A stretch of 64,000 bases of DNA from an uncultured Clostridium sp. (GTDB lineage: Bacteria; Bacillota; Clostridia; Lachnospirales; Lachnospiraceae), in contig URNT01000010.1 of assembly GCA_900549235.1 (NCBI GenBank), forward strand, positions 1-64,000, in the 5' to 3' direction. The notes below the pieces were generated by a model. It was not told the origin of the DNA. It worked only from the letters and a program-made list of their open reading frames with translations, and ran no database searches. The translations under genes and the position numbers were made by a program. This document shows, one piece after another, positions 24,917-33,265 of this stretch (positions are counted from its first letter, which is position 1; each line of letters begins with the position of its first letter).

Positions 24917-26239
24917 TTATCCCTTCGCCATCCCCCTGTTAAACCGAATCATAAACACAACCACCATCACCGCAACCACAAGCTCCGTCACAGGCATGGC
25001 AAACCATAAAAGCTTGTCTCCGCCTATCATCGGCAGCACATAGATCAGCCCGCCGCTGATCACCAGCCCCCGGAGTACAGATACCAGGAAGGAAGCACCG
25101 GGCTTCATAATGGCCTGGAAGTAGTAGGTGGAGAAGATATTTAAGGGCAGTAAAAGGAAGGAGACAAAATAGCTCCTCATAATGGGCGCCGCAATGGCAA
25201 GCACCTTCTGATCCGGCTTCATAAAAATTCCTGTAAGCTGCAGTGGGAAGCCCATGGTAAGGCTGGTCCAGATAAGGGACATAACCGCAGTCGTAACCAT
25301 GCTCCAGAAAAAGGTCTGGCGGATGCGCCCGGTCTGCCCCGCCCCGTAATTGACGGAGATCAATGGCTGGGCCGCCTGGCCGATGCCGTAGGAGCAGGCC
25401 TGCACCAGGGTGTTGATATTGATGATTACGCCGTAAACCGCCAGGGCGGAGGGTCCCGCATAGCGCATGATCTGGTTGTTAAACATCAAAGACAGGATCC
25501 CCATGGCAATGTCAATGAAAAAGGTGGAAAAGCCTGTAGCCATGATCCTGGCAATATCTGTTCCAAAGCGCTCCGGCCATGCCAGCCGCAGGGTGCATTT
25601 TTTGCTGAAAAAATGGCTGCAGAGAATCAGGATGGACAGGAGCTGTCCCAGGGCAGTGGCAAGTCCCGCGCCGAAGATCCCCATATGAAAGACAAAGACA
25701 AATACACAGTCTCCTACAATGTTGAAAATACCTCCGGATAAGACTGCGGCTGTGGCCTTGCCCGGGGCGTTGTCATTGCGCAGGAAGGCAGCCAGGAACT
25801 GTCCGTAGAGGAACAGGGGCACTGCGAATTTCACAGGAAGGAGATAGCGCCTTGCCAGAGGCAGCAGCTCGTCATCCGCGCCGAAAAAACGCAGCATAGG
25901 AGCGTCAAAAAATATAATAATCAGCCAGATGGCCCCAGCTGCGGCCGTAGCCCCTATCAGTGCTTCGGTAAAAAGCTGTCTGGCTGTCCTTTCATCCCGT
26001 CGTCCCTTTGCAGCGCTCATAAGGACGGCGCCGCCGATGCCAAACAGCAGCCCCAGGCTGTAGATAATGTTCCAGACCGGAGCCACCGTAGCCAGTGCAG
26101 CCACGCCCAGAGAGCCTTCGTACTGCCCCACCACGGCGCAGTCCACGATTGAATACACCGCCACGATCAGGGCGCTTCCAAAAGCAGCTGAAAGATAGTG
26201 AAAATACAGCTTTTTCACATCCCCGGTAAGTAAATCCAT
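24917..26239 (-). CDS. MATE-family efflux transporter
   Basis: A 440-residue membrane protein with twelve helices in two MatE halves, an ion-coupled drug or metabolite exporter. Typical segments are AVYSIVDCAVVGQYEGSLGVAAL in the first half and GIGQAAQPLISVNYGAGQ in the second. The ATG at 26239 was chosen because AAGGAGG lies eight bases upstream; the in-frame ATG at 26272 falls in the upstream terminator's T run. It stands alone, downstream of the YesM kinase terminator. Confidence 0.9.
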   Translation of the reverse strand: MDLLTGDVKKLYFHYLSAAFGSALIVAVYSIVDCAVVGQYEGSLGVAALATVAPVWNIIYSLGLLFGIGGAVLMSAAKGRRDERTARQLFTEALIGATAAAGAIWLIIIFFDAPMLRFFGADDELLPLARRYLLPVKFAVPLFLYGQFLAAFLRNDNAPGKATAAVLSGGIFNIVGDCVFVFVFHMGIFGAGLATALGQLLSILILCSHFFSKKCTLRLAWPERFGTDIARIMATGFSTFFIDIAMGILSLMFNNQIMRYAGPSALAVYGVIININTLVQACSYGIGQAAQPLISVNYGAGQTGRIRQTFFWSMVTTAVMSLIWTSLTMGFPLQLTGIFMKPDQKVLAIAAPIMRSYFVSFLLLPLNIFSTYYFQAIMKPGASFLVSVLRGLVISGGLIYVLPMIGGDKLLWFAMPVTELVVAVMVVVFMIRFNRGMAKG

Positions 26240-26272
26240 GATAAAAACCTCCTTGTAATAAAATTGATGCAT

Positions 26273-26313
26273 AAAAAAAGGATAAGACAGCGGTTTTACC
26301 CGGCATCTTATCC
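26273..26313 (-). terminator. terminator of the second YesMN operon
   Basis: On the minus strand GGATAAGA (26313-26306) pairs with TCTTATCC (26287-26280), followed by a run of seven T. Confidence 0.9.
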
Positions 26314-26350
26314 AACCATTTCAAATGATCCTCCGATGAGCAATGGTATT

Positions 26351-28087
26351 CTAGCATATTGGTTTGGGGATGTCAATGGGGATCCGGAAGGAGATACAGG
26401 TTCCCATGTGCTTCTTGCTCTGGATCCTGAGTCTTGCCCTTTCTCCATAATGCATAATGAGACGGCTGTTTACATTGGTCAGTCCGATATTTTCGCTGCC
26501 CGGCTCATTGATCCTCTGATAAAGAGCCTGAACCTCAGCCTTTGTCATACCAACACCGGAGTCAATCACAGAAAATATGAGAAATCCATTTCTCTCAATG
26601 ATCCGCAGCTTGATAAAGCCGGAGCCCGGCAGCAGCTTGATGCCGTGGTACAGGCTGTTTTCGATCAGCGGCTGCAGGATCAGCCTCATAAAAGGAATGG
26701 ATCGAAGGGTTTCTTCATATTCATAATACAGGATGTATTTGTCCTCATAGCGGTACCGCTGGATACTGTCATATTTCTTCAAGTGATCGATCTCATCTCC
26801 AAGAGTGACCTGAGAGCCGGGACGGCCAAGGGAATATTTTAAAATATCAGAAAGAGCTTCGATCATCTGGTTTACGGCAGTAGGGCGGCCAGTGTATTCA
26901 AGGGCTTTAAAGTCTAAGGTCTGCAGTGTATTGAATAAAAAATGAGGATTGATCTGCAACTGCAGCGCTTTCATTTCCGCAACCTTTTGCTGCTGATCCT
27001 TCAGCTCCAGAGTATTCTGCAAAAATGTTTTATTGAGAAACAGCTGGACGATATTGTTCAGGATCAGATCATATTCATCCTTTATAAATGCAGGGCGCTC
27101 CTGATTATAGATTCCCCGCTCGGCATCAGAAAACAGGCGGATAAAGTAATCAATCTGCTGAAAATTTTTCTTTGTTATGGTGTAGGAGATCCACAGAGAT
27201 ATACCAATGATAGCAGTCAGCATCATAAGAAACTGAAGCAGCATGGCATACAGGGCCTGATAATAGCTGGAATGACTGATGCAGGTGATGATGTAAGTGC
27301 CATATCCTGCATAGGCTGTCTGCACATGATAACGCATATGGTTGTCCGTGATCCAGCCCTGGTATTCTCCTTTTGCAAGCTGTTCGCGGTTCCGTTCATA
27401 AAATCCGGTTCCGTCTCTGCTTTCTAAAAGCAGATTACCGGAAAGATCCGTAATAAAAAACAGATCAAGATCCGTACCGGCACTTAAAAGCTCCCGGATT
27501 CGGTCCGCATACAGATTTACCGCCACAACGCCCTGAAACATACTCAGTTTTTTATAATATGTAAGTACAGATACCGGCTGTGCATAGGCGTAGGTCCGCA
27601 TATTTCTGCGTTCGATCCACTGGTTTTCTTCAGAAGTGTGATAGGAATCCAGCCAGTCTGAATCCAAAAACTGGGAGAGAGGTACCACACTGCCGGTAGT
27701 CGAGGTTAAAACAGAATCATATCCGTCCTGATAGTAATAAACGGAGGCAATATAAGGTGCATTATTAGTCATGGAAGAAAAATTGGACAAAATGCTGTTG
27801 GTCAGGATGCTGTCCAGATAATTGGTTTTTTCATGGGACAGATACTTGCGCAGGGAAATAGAAAGCCGGGGGTTCCTGGAAAGAATATCATACTGCATAT
27901 TTGCGTTGTCCATGACCAGGGCATAGCTGTCCTGGACGGCTCCGGCGGACCGGGCCGCGTGTTTTTGAAGCTCGTCCTGCTTGGTTTGAATGGTAAATGC
28001 AAGATAGATAAGGAAAATCAGTACCAGAGGCAGGGTAATGATCCCGAAATAATATAAAAAGCTTTTAATAAAATTCCTTTTTCTCAT
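26351..28087 (-). CDS. YesM-type sensor histidine kinase
   Basis: A 578-residue membrane kinase. Helix 1 is at residues 8-30 and helix 2 near 280-300, flanking a roughly 250-residue extracellular sensor. The phospho-His is in LQINPHFLFNTLQ (about residue 380), the N box in LIENSLYHGI and the G box in DSGVGM. The gene overlaps the response regulator by four bases. YesM/YesN pairs next to an ABC sugar importer generally sense oligosaccharides, so this is the likely sensor for the adjacent hemicellulose locus. Confidence 0.93.
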   Translation of the reverse strand: MRKRNFIKSFLYYFGIITLPLVLIFLIYLAFTIQTKQDELQKHAARSAGAVQDSYALVMDNANMQYDILSRNPRLSISLRKYLSHEKTNYLDSILTNSILSNFSSMTNNAPYIASVYYYQDGYDSVLTSTTGSVVPLSQFLDSDWLDSYHTSEENQWIERRNMRTYAYAQPVSVLTYYKKLSMFQGVVAVNLYADRIRELLSAGTDLDLFFITDLSGNLLLESRDGTGFYERNREQLAKGEYQGWITDNHMRYHVQTAYAGYGTYIITCISHSSYYQALYAMLLQFLMMLTAIIGISLWISYTITKKNFQQIDYFIRLFSDAERGIYNQERPAFIKDEYDLILNNIVQLFLNKTFLQNTLELKDQQQKVAEMKALQLQINPHFLFNTLQTLDFKALEYTGRPTAVNQMIEALSDILKYSLGRPGSQVTLGDEIDHLKKYDSIQRYRYEDKYILYYEYEETLRSIPFMRLILQPLIENSLYHGIKLLPGSGFIKLRIIERNGFLIFSVIDSGVGMTKAEVQALYQRINEPGSENIGLTNVNSRLIMHYGERARLRIQSKKHMGTCISFRIPIDIPKPIC

Positions 28088-28830
28088 TTCCCATTTCTCC
28101 CTTGTCCGGCCCGGTATTCAGAGGGCGTCATATGATAATATTGATGAAACGCCCGTGAAAAATTTTTAGGGTTGTCGTACCCTACCCGGTAGGCGATCTC
28201 ATACTGCTTGTATTGGATATTTTCTAGCATCCGGGCCGCGTTTTCCATTCGTGTCTTAAGAAGATAGTCTGAAAAGCTCTGCTCAGAATGTTCCTTCATA
28301 AGTTTGGACAGGTAGTTAGGGCTTAGATTTACAAGCCTTGCAGCCTGTTCTAAGGTTGCAGTCTGATATTCAGTATTCAGATAATTCTGAACGGTACTTA
28401 TGATTTTATCATAATAGCTGAGGCTGTCTTCCTGGGCTTCCGGCTTTCCGCGCTCCTGATCTAACAGTTCACGGATACGTGTCAGGCAGTCTAACAGATC
28501 TTCGTATTTGACAGGTTTCAGGAGATAATCAAACACACCGTTTTTAATCGCCTGTCTGGCATAGTCAAAATCCTGATAGCCGCTGAAGAAGATGATCCGC
28601 GGAGCAGGCTGAAGTGAACAAAGGCGTCTGGACAGCTCCAGGCCGTCCATAAGGGGCATTCGTATATCAGAAAGGATCAGGTCTGCGGGATGAAACTCAA
28701 GAAAATCAAGAGCCTCCTTTCCATTGGCAAAGACCCCGGCAATCTCAAAACCCAGCTGTTTCCAGGGAAACAGATGAGCGATGCCGCTGCGGATCTTTGC
28801 TTCGTCGTCTACAACAATGACCTGATACAT
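28084..28830 (-). CDS. YesN-type response regulator with AraC domain
   Basis: A 248-residue regulator. Receiver: acidic pair VVDDE, phospho-Asp in LILSDIRMPLMDG, Lys in LLKPVK. The C-terminal AraC domain (about 150-245) has LEQAARLVNLSPNYLSKLMK and IAYRVGYDNPKNFSRAFH. The start at 28830 was chosen for GGAGGA upstream; the upstream in-frame ATG has none. It is divergent from the sugar importer, whose upstream region carries two repeats of AATGA-AC-TTTT about 30 bp apart. Confidence 0.93.
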   Translation of the reverse strand: MYQVIVVDDEAKIRSGIAHLFPWKQLGFEIAGVFANGKEALDFLEFHPADLILSDIRMPLMDGLELSRRLCSLQPAPRIIFFSGYQDFDYARQAIKNGVFDYLLKPVKYEDLLDCLTRIRELLDQERGKPEAQEDSLSYYDKIISTVQNYLNTEYQTATLEQAARLVNLSPNYLSKLMKEHSEQSFSDYLLKTRMENAARMLENIQYKQYEIAYRVGYDNPKNFSRAFHQYYHMTPSEYRAGQGRNGK

Positions 28831-28861
28831 GTATAATTCCTCCTGCTGATTTGTCTTTATC

Positions 28862-28890
28862 ATAATAGTACAAAAAAATAGATTCTCCAA
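28862..28890 (-). promoter_or_regulatory. promoter of the second YesMN operon
   Basis: On the minus strand TTGGAG (28890-28885), 17 bases, TATTAT (28867-28862). Confidence 0.55.
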
Positions 28891-28937
28891 CCAGTATTTC
28901 CAGTGAAGATGCTTTGTAATGAAGAATTTTCGTAAAA

Positions 28938-29024
28938 AATGATACTTTTTCTTTGAAGGGGATAAGGAATGACACCTTTTAATAATCCGTGTTTCTTTAA
29001 AAATGGAAGCCTGGCTGTTACAAT
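28938..29024 (+). promoter_or_regulatory. sugar importer promoter with direct repeats
   Basis: AATGATACTTTT (28938-28949) and AATGACACCTTTT (28968-28980) are repeated 30 bp apart, about three helical turns. Downstream lie TTTAAA (28996-29001) and TACAAT (29019-29024) with a 17-base spacer. The weak -35 suggests activation by the divergent YesN protein. Confidence 0.5.
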
Positions 29025-29057
29025 AGCTTCAGAAAGCAAAAACGGGAGGTTAGTCAG

Positions 29058-30404
29058 ATGAAAAGGACTAAGAGATTTGCAGCATTATTTATGGCAGGCA
29101 TGGTAGCTGCCGGAGCATTGTCAGGCTGTACCAATGAACCGGCGCCTGCAGAAAATCAGACACAGAGCGGAGCAGAGGGAGAAACTGCTTCGGGAGACCA
29201 GATCACACTGCGCTTTATGTGGTGGGGAGGCGATGAGAGAAATGAGGCTACACTGGCAGTCATTGAACAGTATGAGGCCCTTCATCCCAATATTAAGATC
29301 GAAGCAGAGATGAATTCGGACCAGGGCTACATTGACAAGGTTTCTACCATGCTGGCAAATGGCACAGCCCCTGATATTATGCAGCAGAATGTAGATTCTC
29401 TGCCGGATTTTGTGTCCAGAGGCGATTTCTTTGCAGATTTTTATGAGTATCCGGAGATTTTTGATGTATCTGGCTTTGATCAGACCTTTATCGACCAGTT
29501 CGGAACCTTTGACGGGAAGCTGCTGGCGCTGCCAACTGGAATGTCCAGTCTTGCTATGGTAGCCAATACGGAAGCGGCCGCAGCCTGCGGAGTGGATCTG
29601 GACAAGCAGATCACCTGGGACTCTCTTTTGGAGGACGGAGCCAGGGTTCATGCAGAAAATCCGGACTACTATTTCTTAAATGTAGATACCAAGATCCTGT
29701 GTGAATATGTGCTGAGGCCCTATCTCCGCCAGATGACAGGGGAATCCTTTATTATCGACAGTGAGAAGAAAATGAGCTTTACCAGAGATCAGCTGGTAGA
29801 GGTGCTTCAGTATATTAAGGACTGCTATGATCAGGGAGTATTTGAGCCGGCAGAGGACAGTGCCACCTTTAAGCAGCAGATCCATACCAATCCAAAATGG
29901 ATGGACGGAAAGTTTGTATTCGGTTTTGGACCCACCTCCAGTATCAATCTGCTGATGGATGCGATTCCGGAAACAGAGTGTACGGTAGTTCAGATGCCCA
30001 TGGCAGAGGAGCGGGTCAATGACGGATTCTTTGCAGATACACCTCAGTATATGACTGTGAATAAGGCATCTGAGCACGTAGAGGAGGCCATTGATTTCCT
30101 GAATTATTTCTACAATAATTCTGAAGCACAGCTTACGTTAAAGGATGTACGTTCTATTCCGCCGACGGCTTCAGCAAGAGAGCTCTGCACTGAGGAGGGC
30201 CTGTTAAATGAGGTTGTGGTAGAAGCAGTAGATCTGGCAGCCGGGCTGAATGGAAAAAGCGATAAAGGCTATACCACCAGTGCAGAGGTATACGCCATCC
30301 AGGAAGATATGATCGAGAGCATTGCTTATGGACAGAGTACACCGGAGGAAGCAGCAGATAATGCTATCGAGCTGATTGAAGATTATCTGGCCGGATTGAA
30401 CTGA
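29058..30404 (+). CDS. ABC sugar-binding lipoprotein
   Basis: A 448-residue family 1 extracellular solute-binding protein. Lipoprotein signal with lipobox LSGC, then a Gln/Glu/Gly linker. Fold markers include LRFMWWGGDERNEATLAVIEQYEALHPNIKI at the mature N-terminus and DQGYIDKVSTMLANGTAPDIMQ. It delivers an oligosaccharide to the two permeases downstream. No ATPase is encoded here; such systems usually share a MsmX-type ATPase encoded elsewhere. GGGAGG lies nine bases before the ATG. Confidence 0.94.
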   Translation: MKRTKRFAALFMAGMVAAGALSGCTNEPAPAENQTQSGAEGETASGDQITLRFMWWGGDERNEATLAVIEQYEALHPNIKIEAEMNSDQGYIDKVSTMLANGTAPDIMQQNVDSLPDFVSRGDFFADFYEYPEIFDVSGFDQTFIDQFGTFDGKLLALPTGMSSLAMVANTEAAAACGVDLDKQITWDSLLEDGARVHAENPDYYFLNVDTKILCEYVLRPYLRQMTGESFIIDSEKKMSFTRDQLVEVLQYIKDCYDQGVFEPAEDSATFKQQIHTNPKWMDGKFVFGFGPTSSINLLMDAIPETECTVVQMPMAEERVNDGFFADTPQYMTVNKASEHVEEAIDFLNYFYNNSEAQLTLKDVRSIPPTASARELCTEEGLLNEVVVEAVDLAAGLNGKSDKGYTTSAEVYAIQEDMIESIAYGQSTPEEAADNAIELIEDYLAGLN

Positions 30405-30428
30405 ACATGATGTACCGTTAAGGATTAA

Positions 30429-30458
30429 CGGCCCGGGCAGCTCCTGTCCGGGCCGGTT
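30429..30458 (+). terminator. attenuator after the binding-protein gene
   Basis: CGGCCCGGGCAG (30429-30440) pairs with CTGTCCGGGCCG (30444-30455) around a three-base loop. The T run is short, so it probably reduces rather than stops transcription of the permeases, or stabilises the upstream message. Confidence 0.65.
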
Positions 30459-30474
30459 TAAGGAGGAAAACTTT

Positions 30475-31386
30475 ATGGAAAAACCAAAAACGATGGCGGT
30501 TCCCCGCCATGGCGGCTGGACGAAACGCAATAAAATCGGGTTTATGTATGTCTGTATTTGGATTTTTGGATTTCTTATATTTCAGCTGTATCCATTTATC
30601 AGTTCTTTGTTTTACTCTTTTTCGGATTATGACATTTTTCATGCCCCGGAATTTGTAGGACTGGATAACTATATAAGGCTTTTTACAAAGGATAAGGAAT
30701 TCTGGAATTCACTGGCGGTTACATTAAAATATACCTTTATAACAGTGCCGGGAAAAGTAGTTCTGGCACTGATCATCGCCATGATCCTGAATCGGAATTT
30801 AAAAGGGATCAATTTTATCCGCACCGTCTATTATATTCCCTCCCTTCTCAGCGGCTCAGTGGCAGTGGCAATTTTGTGGAAGGTATTGTTTATGAATGAC
30901 GGATTTATAAACAGCCTTTTAACAGCAGTCCATCTCCCATCAGTGAAATGGCTTGGAACCCCGGGAAATGCAGTGGTTACGATCTGTATGCTGGAGATAT
31001 GGCAGTTTGGTTCATCTATGGTGCTGTTTTTGTCAGCTTTAAAGCAGGTGCCCCAGTCTCTTTATGAGGCAGCCAGGATCGATGGAGCTTCAAAGCCCAG
31101 GATGTTTTTTAAGATCACCCTGCCTATGATCACCTCTATTGCATTTTTTAATATTATTATGCAGCTGATCACGGCCCTGCAGAATTTTACCTCTGCTTTT
31201 GTGGTGACAAACGGAGGCCCCAATAAAGCCACCTATGTGCTGGGCATGAAGCTTTATACAGACGCTTTTAAGTATTTTAAAATGGGATATGCCTGCGCTA
31301 CATCCTGGATCATGTTTGCGGTGATCCTGGTAATGACACTGATTCTGTTCGCAACATCTAAAAAATGGGTATATTACGATAATTAG
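30475..31386 (+). CDS. ABC sugar permease, first subunit
   Basis: A 303-residue MalF/UgpA-type permease with six helices. The ATPase-docking EAA loop reads YEAARIDGASKPRMFFKITLP. It forms the channel with the next gene. AAGGAGG precedes the ATG. Confidence 0.94.
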   Translation: MEKPKTMAVPRHGGWTKRNKIGFMYVCIWIFGFLIFQLYPFISSLFYSFSDYDIFHAPEFVGLDNYIRLFTKDKEFWNSLAVTLKYTFITVPGKVVLALIIAMILNRNLKGINFIRTVYYIPSLLSGSVAVAILWKVLFMNDGFINSLLTAVHLPSVKWLGTPGNAVVTICMLEIWQFGSSMVLFLSALKQVPQSLYEAARIDGASKPRMFFKITLPMITSIAFFNIIMQLITALQNFTSAFVVTNGGPNKATYVLGMKLYTDAFKYFKMGYACATSWIMFAVILVMTLILFATSKKWVYYDN

Positions 31387-31395
31387 GAGGTCCCT

Positions 31396-32235
31396 ATGAA
31401 ACATAAAACGCTGAAATCAGGCATTACATATATACTTTTGGGGATCGTAGGGATCGTGATGCTGTTTCCTGTGATCTGGATGTTTTTTGCCTGCTTTAAA
31501 ACCAATCAGGAAATCTTTGGAAGTCTTAAGCTGCTGCCGGAGAGCTGGGGCGTGGAGGCCTTTGTAAAAGGGTGGAAAACAACAGGCACATATACCTATG
31601 CCCAATATTTTATCAACACTTTTTTACTGGTTATTCCTACTACGCTGCTGACCTTGATTTCCTGCTCCATTGTAGCCTATGGCTTTGCAAGATTTGATTT
31701 TCCTGGAAATCAAATTCTTTTTATGGTTCTGATTGCTACGCTGATGCTGCCCAATGCAATCATTATCATTCCAAGATATGCGTTATTTAACAAGCTGGGC
31801 TGGCTGGATTCTTATATGACCTTCTTTGCACCGGCAGCAGTGGGCTGTTATCCCTTTTTTGTATTTATGATGGTACAGTTTTTAAGAGGTCTGCCAAGGG
31901 ATCTGGATGAATCTGCCTATATGGACGGATGCGGGCCATTTCAGTGCTTTGTCAGCATCCTTCTGCCCCTGTTAAAGCCAGCTCTGTTTTCTGCCGGACT
32001 GTTTCAGTTCCTCTGGACCTGGAATGACTTTTTCAATACCAACATTTATATCAATTCGGTATCAAAATATCCCTTATCCCTGGCTCTGAGAATGAGTATT
32101 GATGTTACCTCCAATATTCAGTGGAACCAGATTATGGCCATGGCTCTGGTATCTGTGATCCCGCTTATCCTGCTGTTCTTTGCGGCTCAGAAATACTTTG
32201 TAGAGGGGATTGCCACAACGGGAATGAAAGGGTAA
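31396..32235 (+). CDS. ABC sugar permease, second subunit
   Basis: A 279-residue MalG/UgpE-type permease with six helices and the EAA loop variant DESAYMDGCGPFQCFVSILLPLLKP. It starts nine bases after the first permease and is followed four bases later by the SGNH hydrolase, so transport and hydrolysis are one operon. Confidence 0.94.
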   Translation: MKHKTLKSGITYILLGIVGIVMLFPVIWMFFACFKTNQEIFGSLKLLPESWGVEAFVKGWKTTGTYTYAQYFINTFLLVIPTTLLTLISCSIVAYGFARFDFPGNQILFMVLIATLMLPNAIIIIPRYALFNKLGWLDSYMTFFAPAAVGCYPFFVFMMVQFLRGLPRDLDESAYMDGCGPFQCFVSILLPLLKPALFSAGLFQFLWTWNDFFNTNIYINSVSKYPLSLALRMSIDVTSNIQWNQIMAMALVSVIPLILLFFAAQKYFVEGIATTGMKG

Positions 32236-32239
32236 AAGG

Positions 32240-33265
32240 ATGGAATTTCAGGGAGCGCTTTTCCATAATATTTCTGAGCTTACCTTTGATTCGGAGTACG
32301 GGGATTACCAGATGGACCGGGTGCCCCGGGAGGTAAGATACAGGCTGAATCAAAAGGCAAGGGAAAATATCCGTTTTATGAGCAACAGCGAAATCCGCTT
32401 TGTCATGGAAGGAGAGGAGGCAGTTCTTTCCCTGAGAAGGGCTTCTGTCCGTATGCCTGTACTGGAGTATGGAGCAGCGCAGGTGTTTCAGGGAGAATTT
32501 CAGGGAAGCTATGAGATCGGCCTTTGGCCTGTGGGGGTAGAAGGAAATGAGATCAGGATCCGCAGACAGGACTGGAAACATATACAGAATTTTAGGGGAA
32601 ATGGAAATTTTGCTCCAGAGGTCACACGGATCCTTCTGCCTTATGACTGGGGGTGCTGCATTGGCGGCATAAAGGGGAAGATCCGGGCGCCAGAAGAAGA
32701 TCAGCTTCCGGAAAAAAAGATTCTGGTTTATGGATCTTCGATCACTCACGGAGGAAATGCCTCCCTCCCTTCTCATACATTTGCCTTTCAGCTTGCACAA
32801 AGGCTGGGAATGGATCTGATTAATCTGGGCTGTGCTGGAAGTGCTTGGATGGATCCGGCCATGAGCTGTTATATCGGAAGCCGGGATGACTGGGATATGG
32901 CACTTTTGGAGTTGGGGGTAAATGTACTGGAGCTGTGGGACTGTGACAGGCTGCACCAGGCTGTCTGGGATTTTTTGTATCAGATCAAAAAGATGAAACC
33001 AAATCAGCCTGTATTTGTTACAGATATATTTTACAATCATTATGATTATAATAGAAATCCTCAGATCACAGGCTTCAGGCGGGAGGTACAAAAATGTGTG
33101 GAGAAGCTGTTAAGCCTGTTTGAAGGGGTGTTTTATGTAAATGGAATAGAGGCTTTGGGAAACTGGACAGGGTTAAGCTCAGATGGGCTCCATCCTTCTG
33201 ATATGGGTCATCATCATATTGCTGAAGAACTGGCTCGTTTTATAGAAAGGAAAACAAAACGATGA
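32240..33265 (+). CDS. SGNH/GDSL-family hydrolase, probable carbohydrate esterase
   Basis: A 341-residue cytosolic protein without a signal peptide. An N-terminal beta-rich region (about 1-150) precedes an SGNH domain with the nucleophile Ser in VYGSSITHGG (near residue 166) and the catalytic Asp/His in DGLHPSDMGH; the Gly of block II is LGCAGSA. This domain order resembles acetyl-xylan esterases of the SGNH type. In an operon with an oligosaccharide importer and a GH43 enzyme, it most likely removes acetyl groups from imported xylo-oligosaccharides. That substrate is inference. Confidence 0.82.
   Translation: MEFQGALFHNISELTFDSEYGDYQMDRVPREVRYRLNQKARENIRFMSNSEIRFVMEGEEAVLSLRRASVRMPVLEYGAAQVFQGEFQGSYEIGLWPVGVEGNEIRIRRQDWKHIQNFRGNGNFAPEVTRILLPYDWGCCIGGIKGKIRAPEEDQLPEKKILVYGSSITHGGNASLPSHTFAFQLAQRLGMDLINLGCAGSAWMDPAMSCYIGSRDDWDMALLELGVNVLELWDCDRLHQAVWDFLYQIKKMKPNQPVFVTDIFYNHYDYNRNPQITGFRREVQKCVEKLLSLFEGVFYVNGIEALGNWTGLSSDGLHPSDMGHHHIAEELARFIERKTKR

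Noticed and set aside
32165..33091. A 308-codon minus-strand frame over the SGNH hydrolase
   Set aside because: No family resemblance or ribosome site; the plus strand has clear SGNH motifs.
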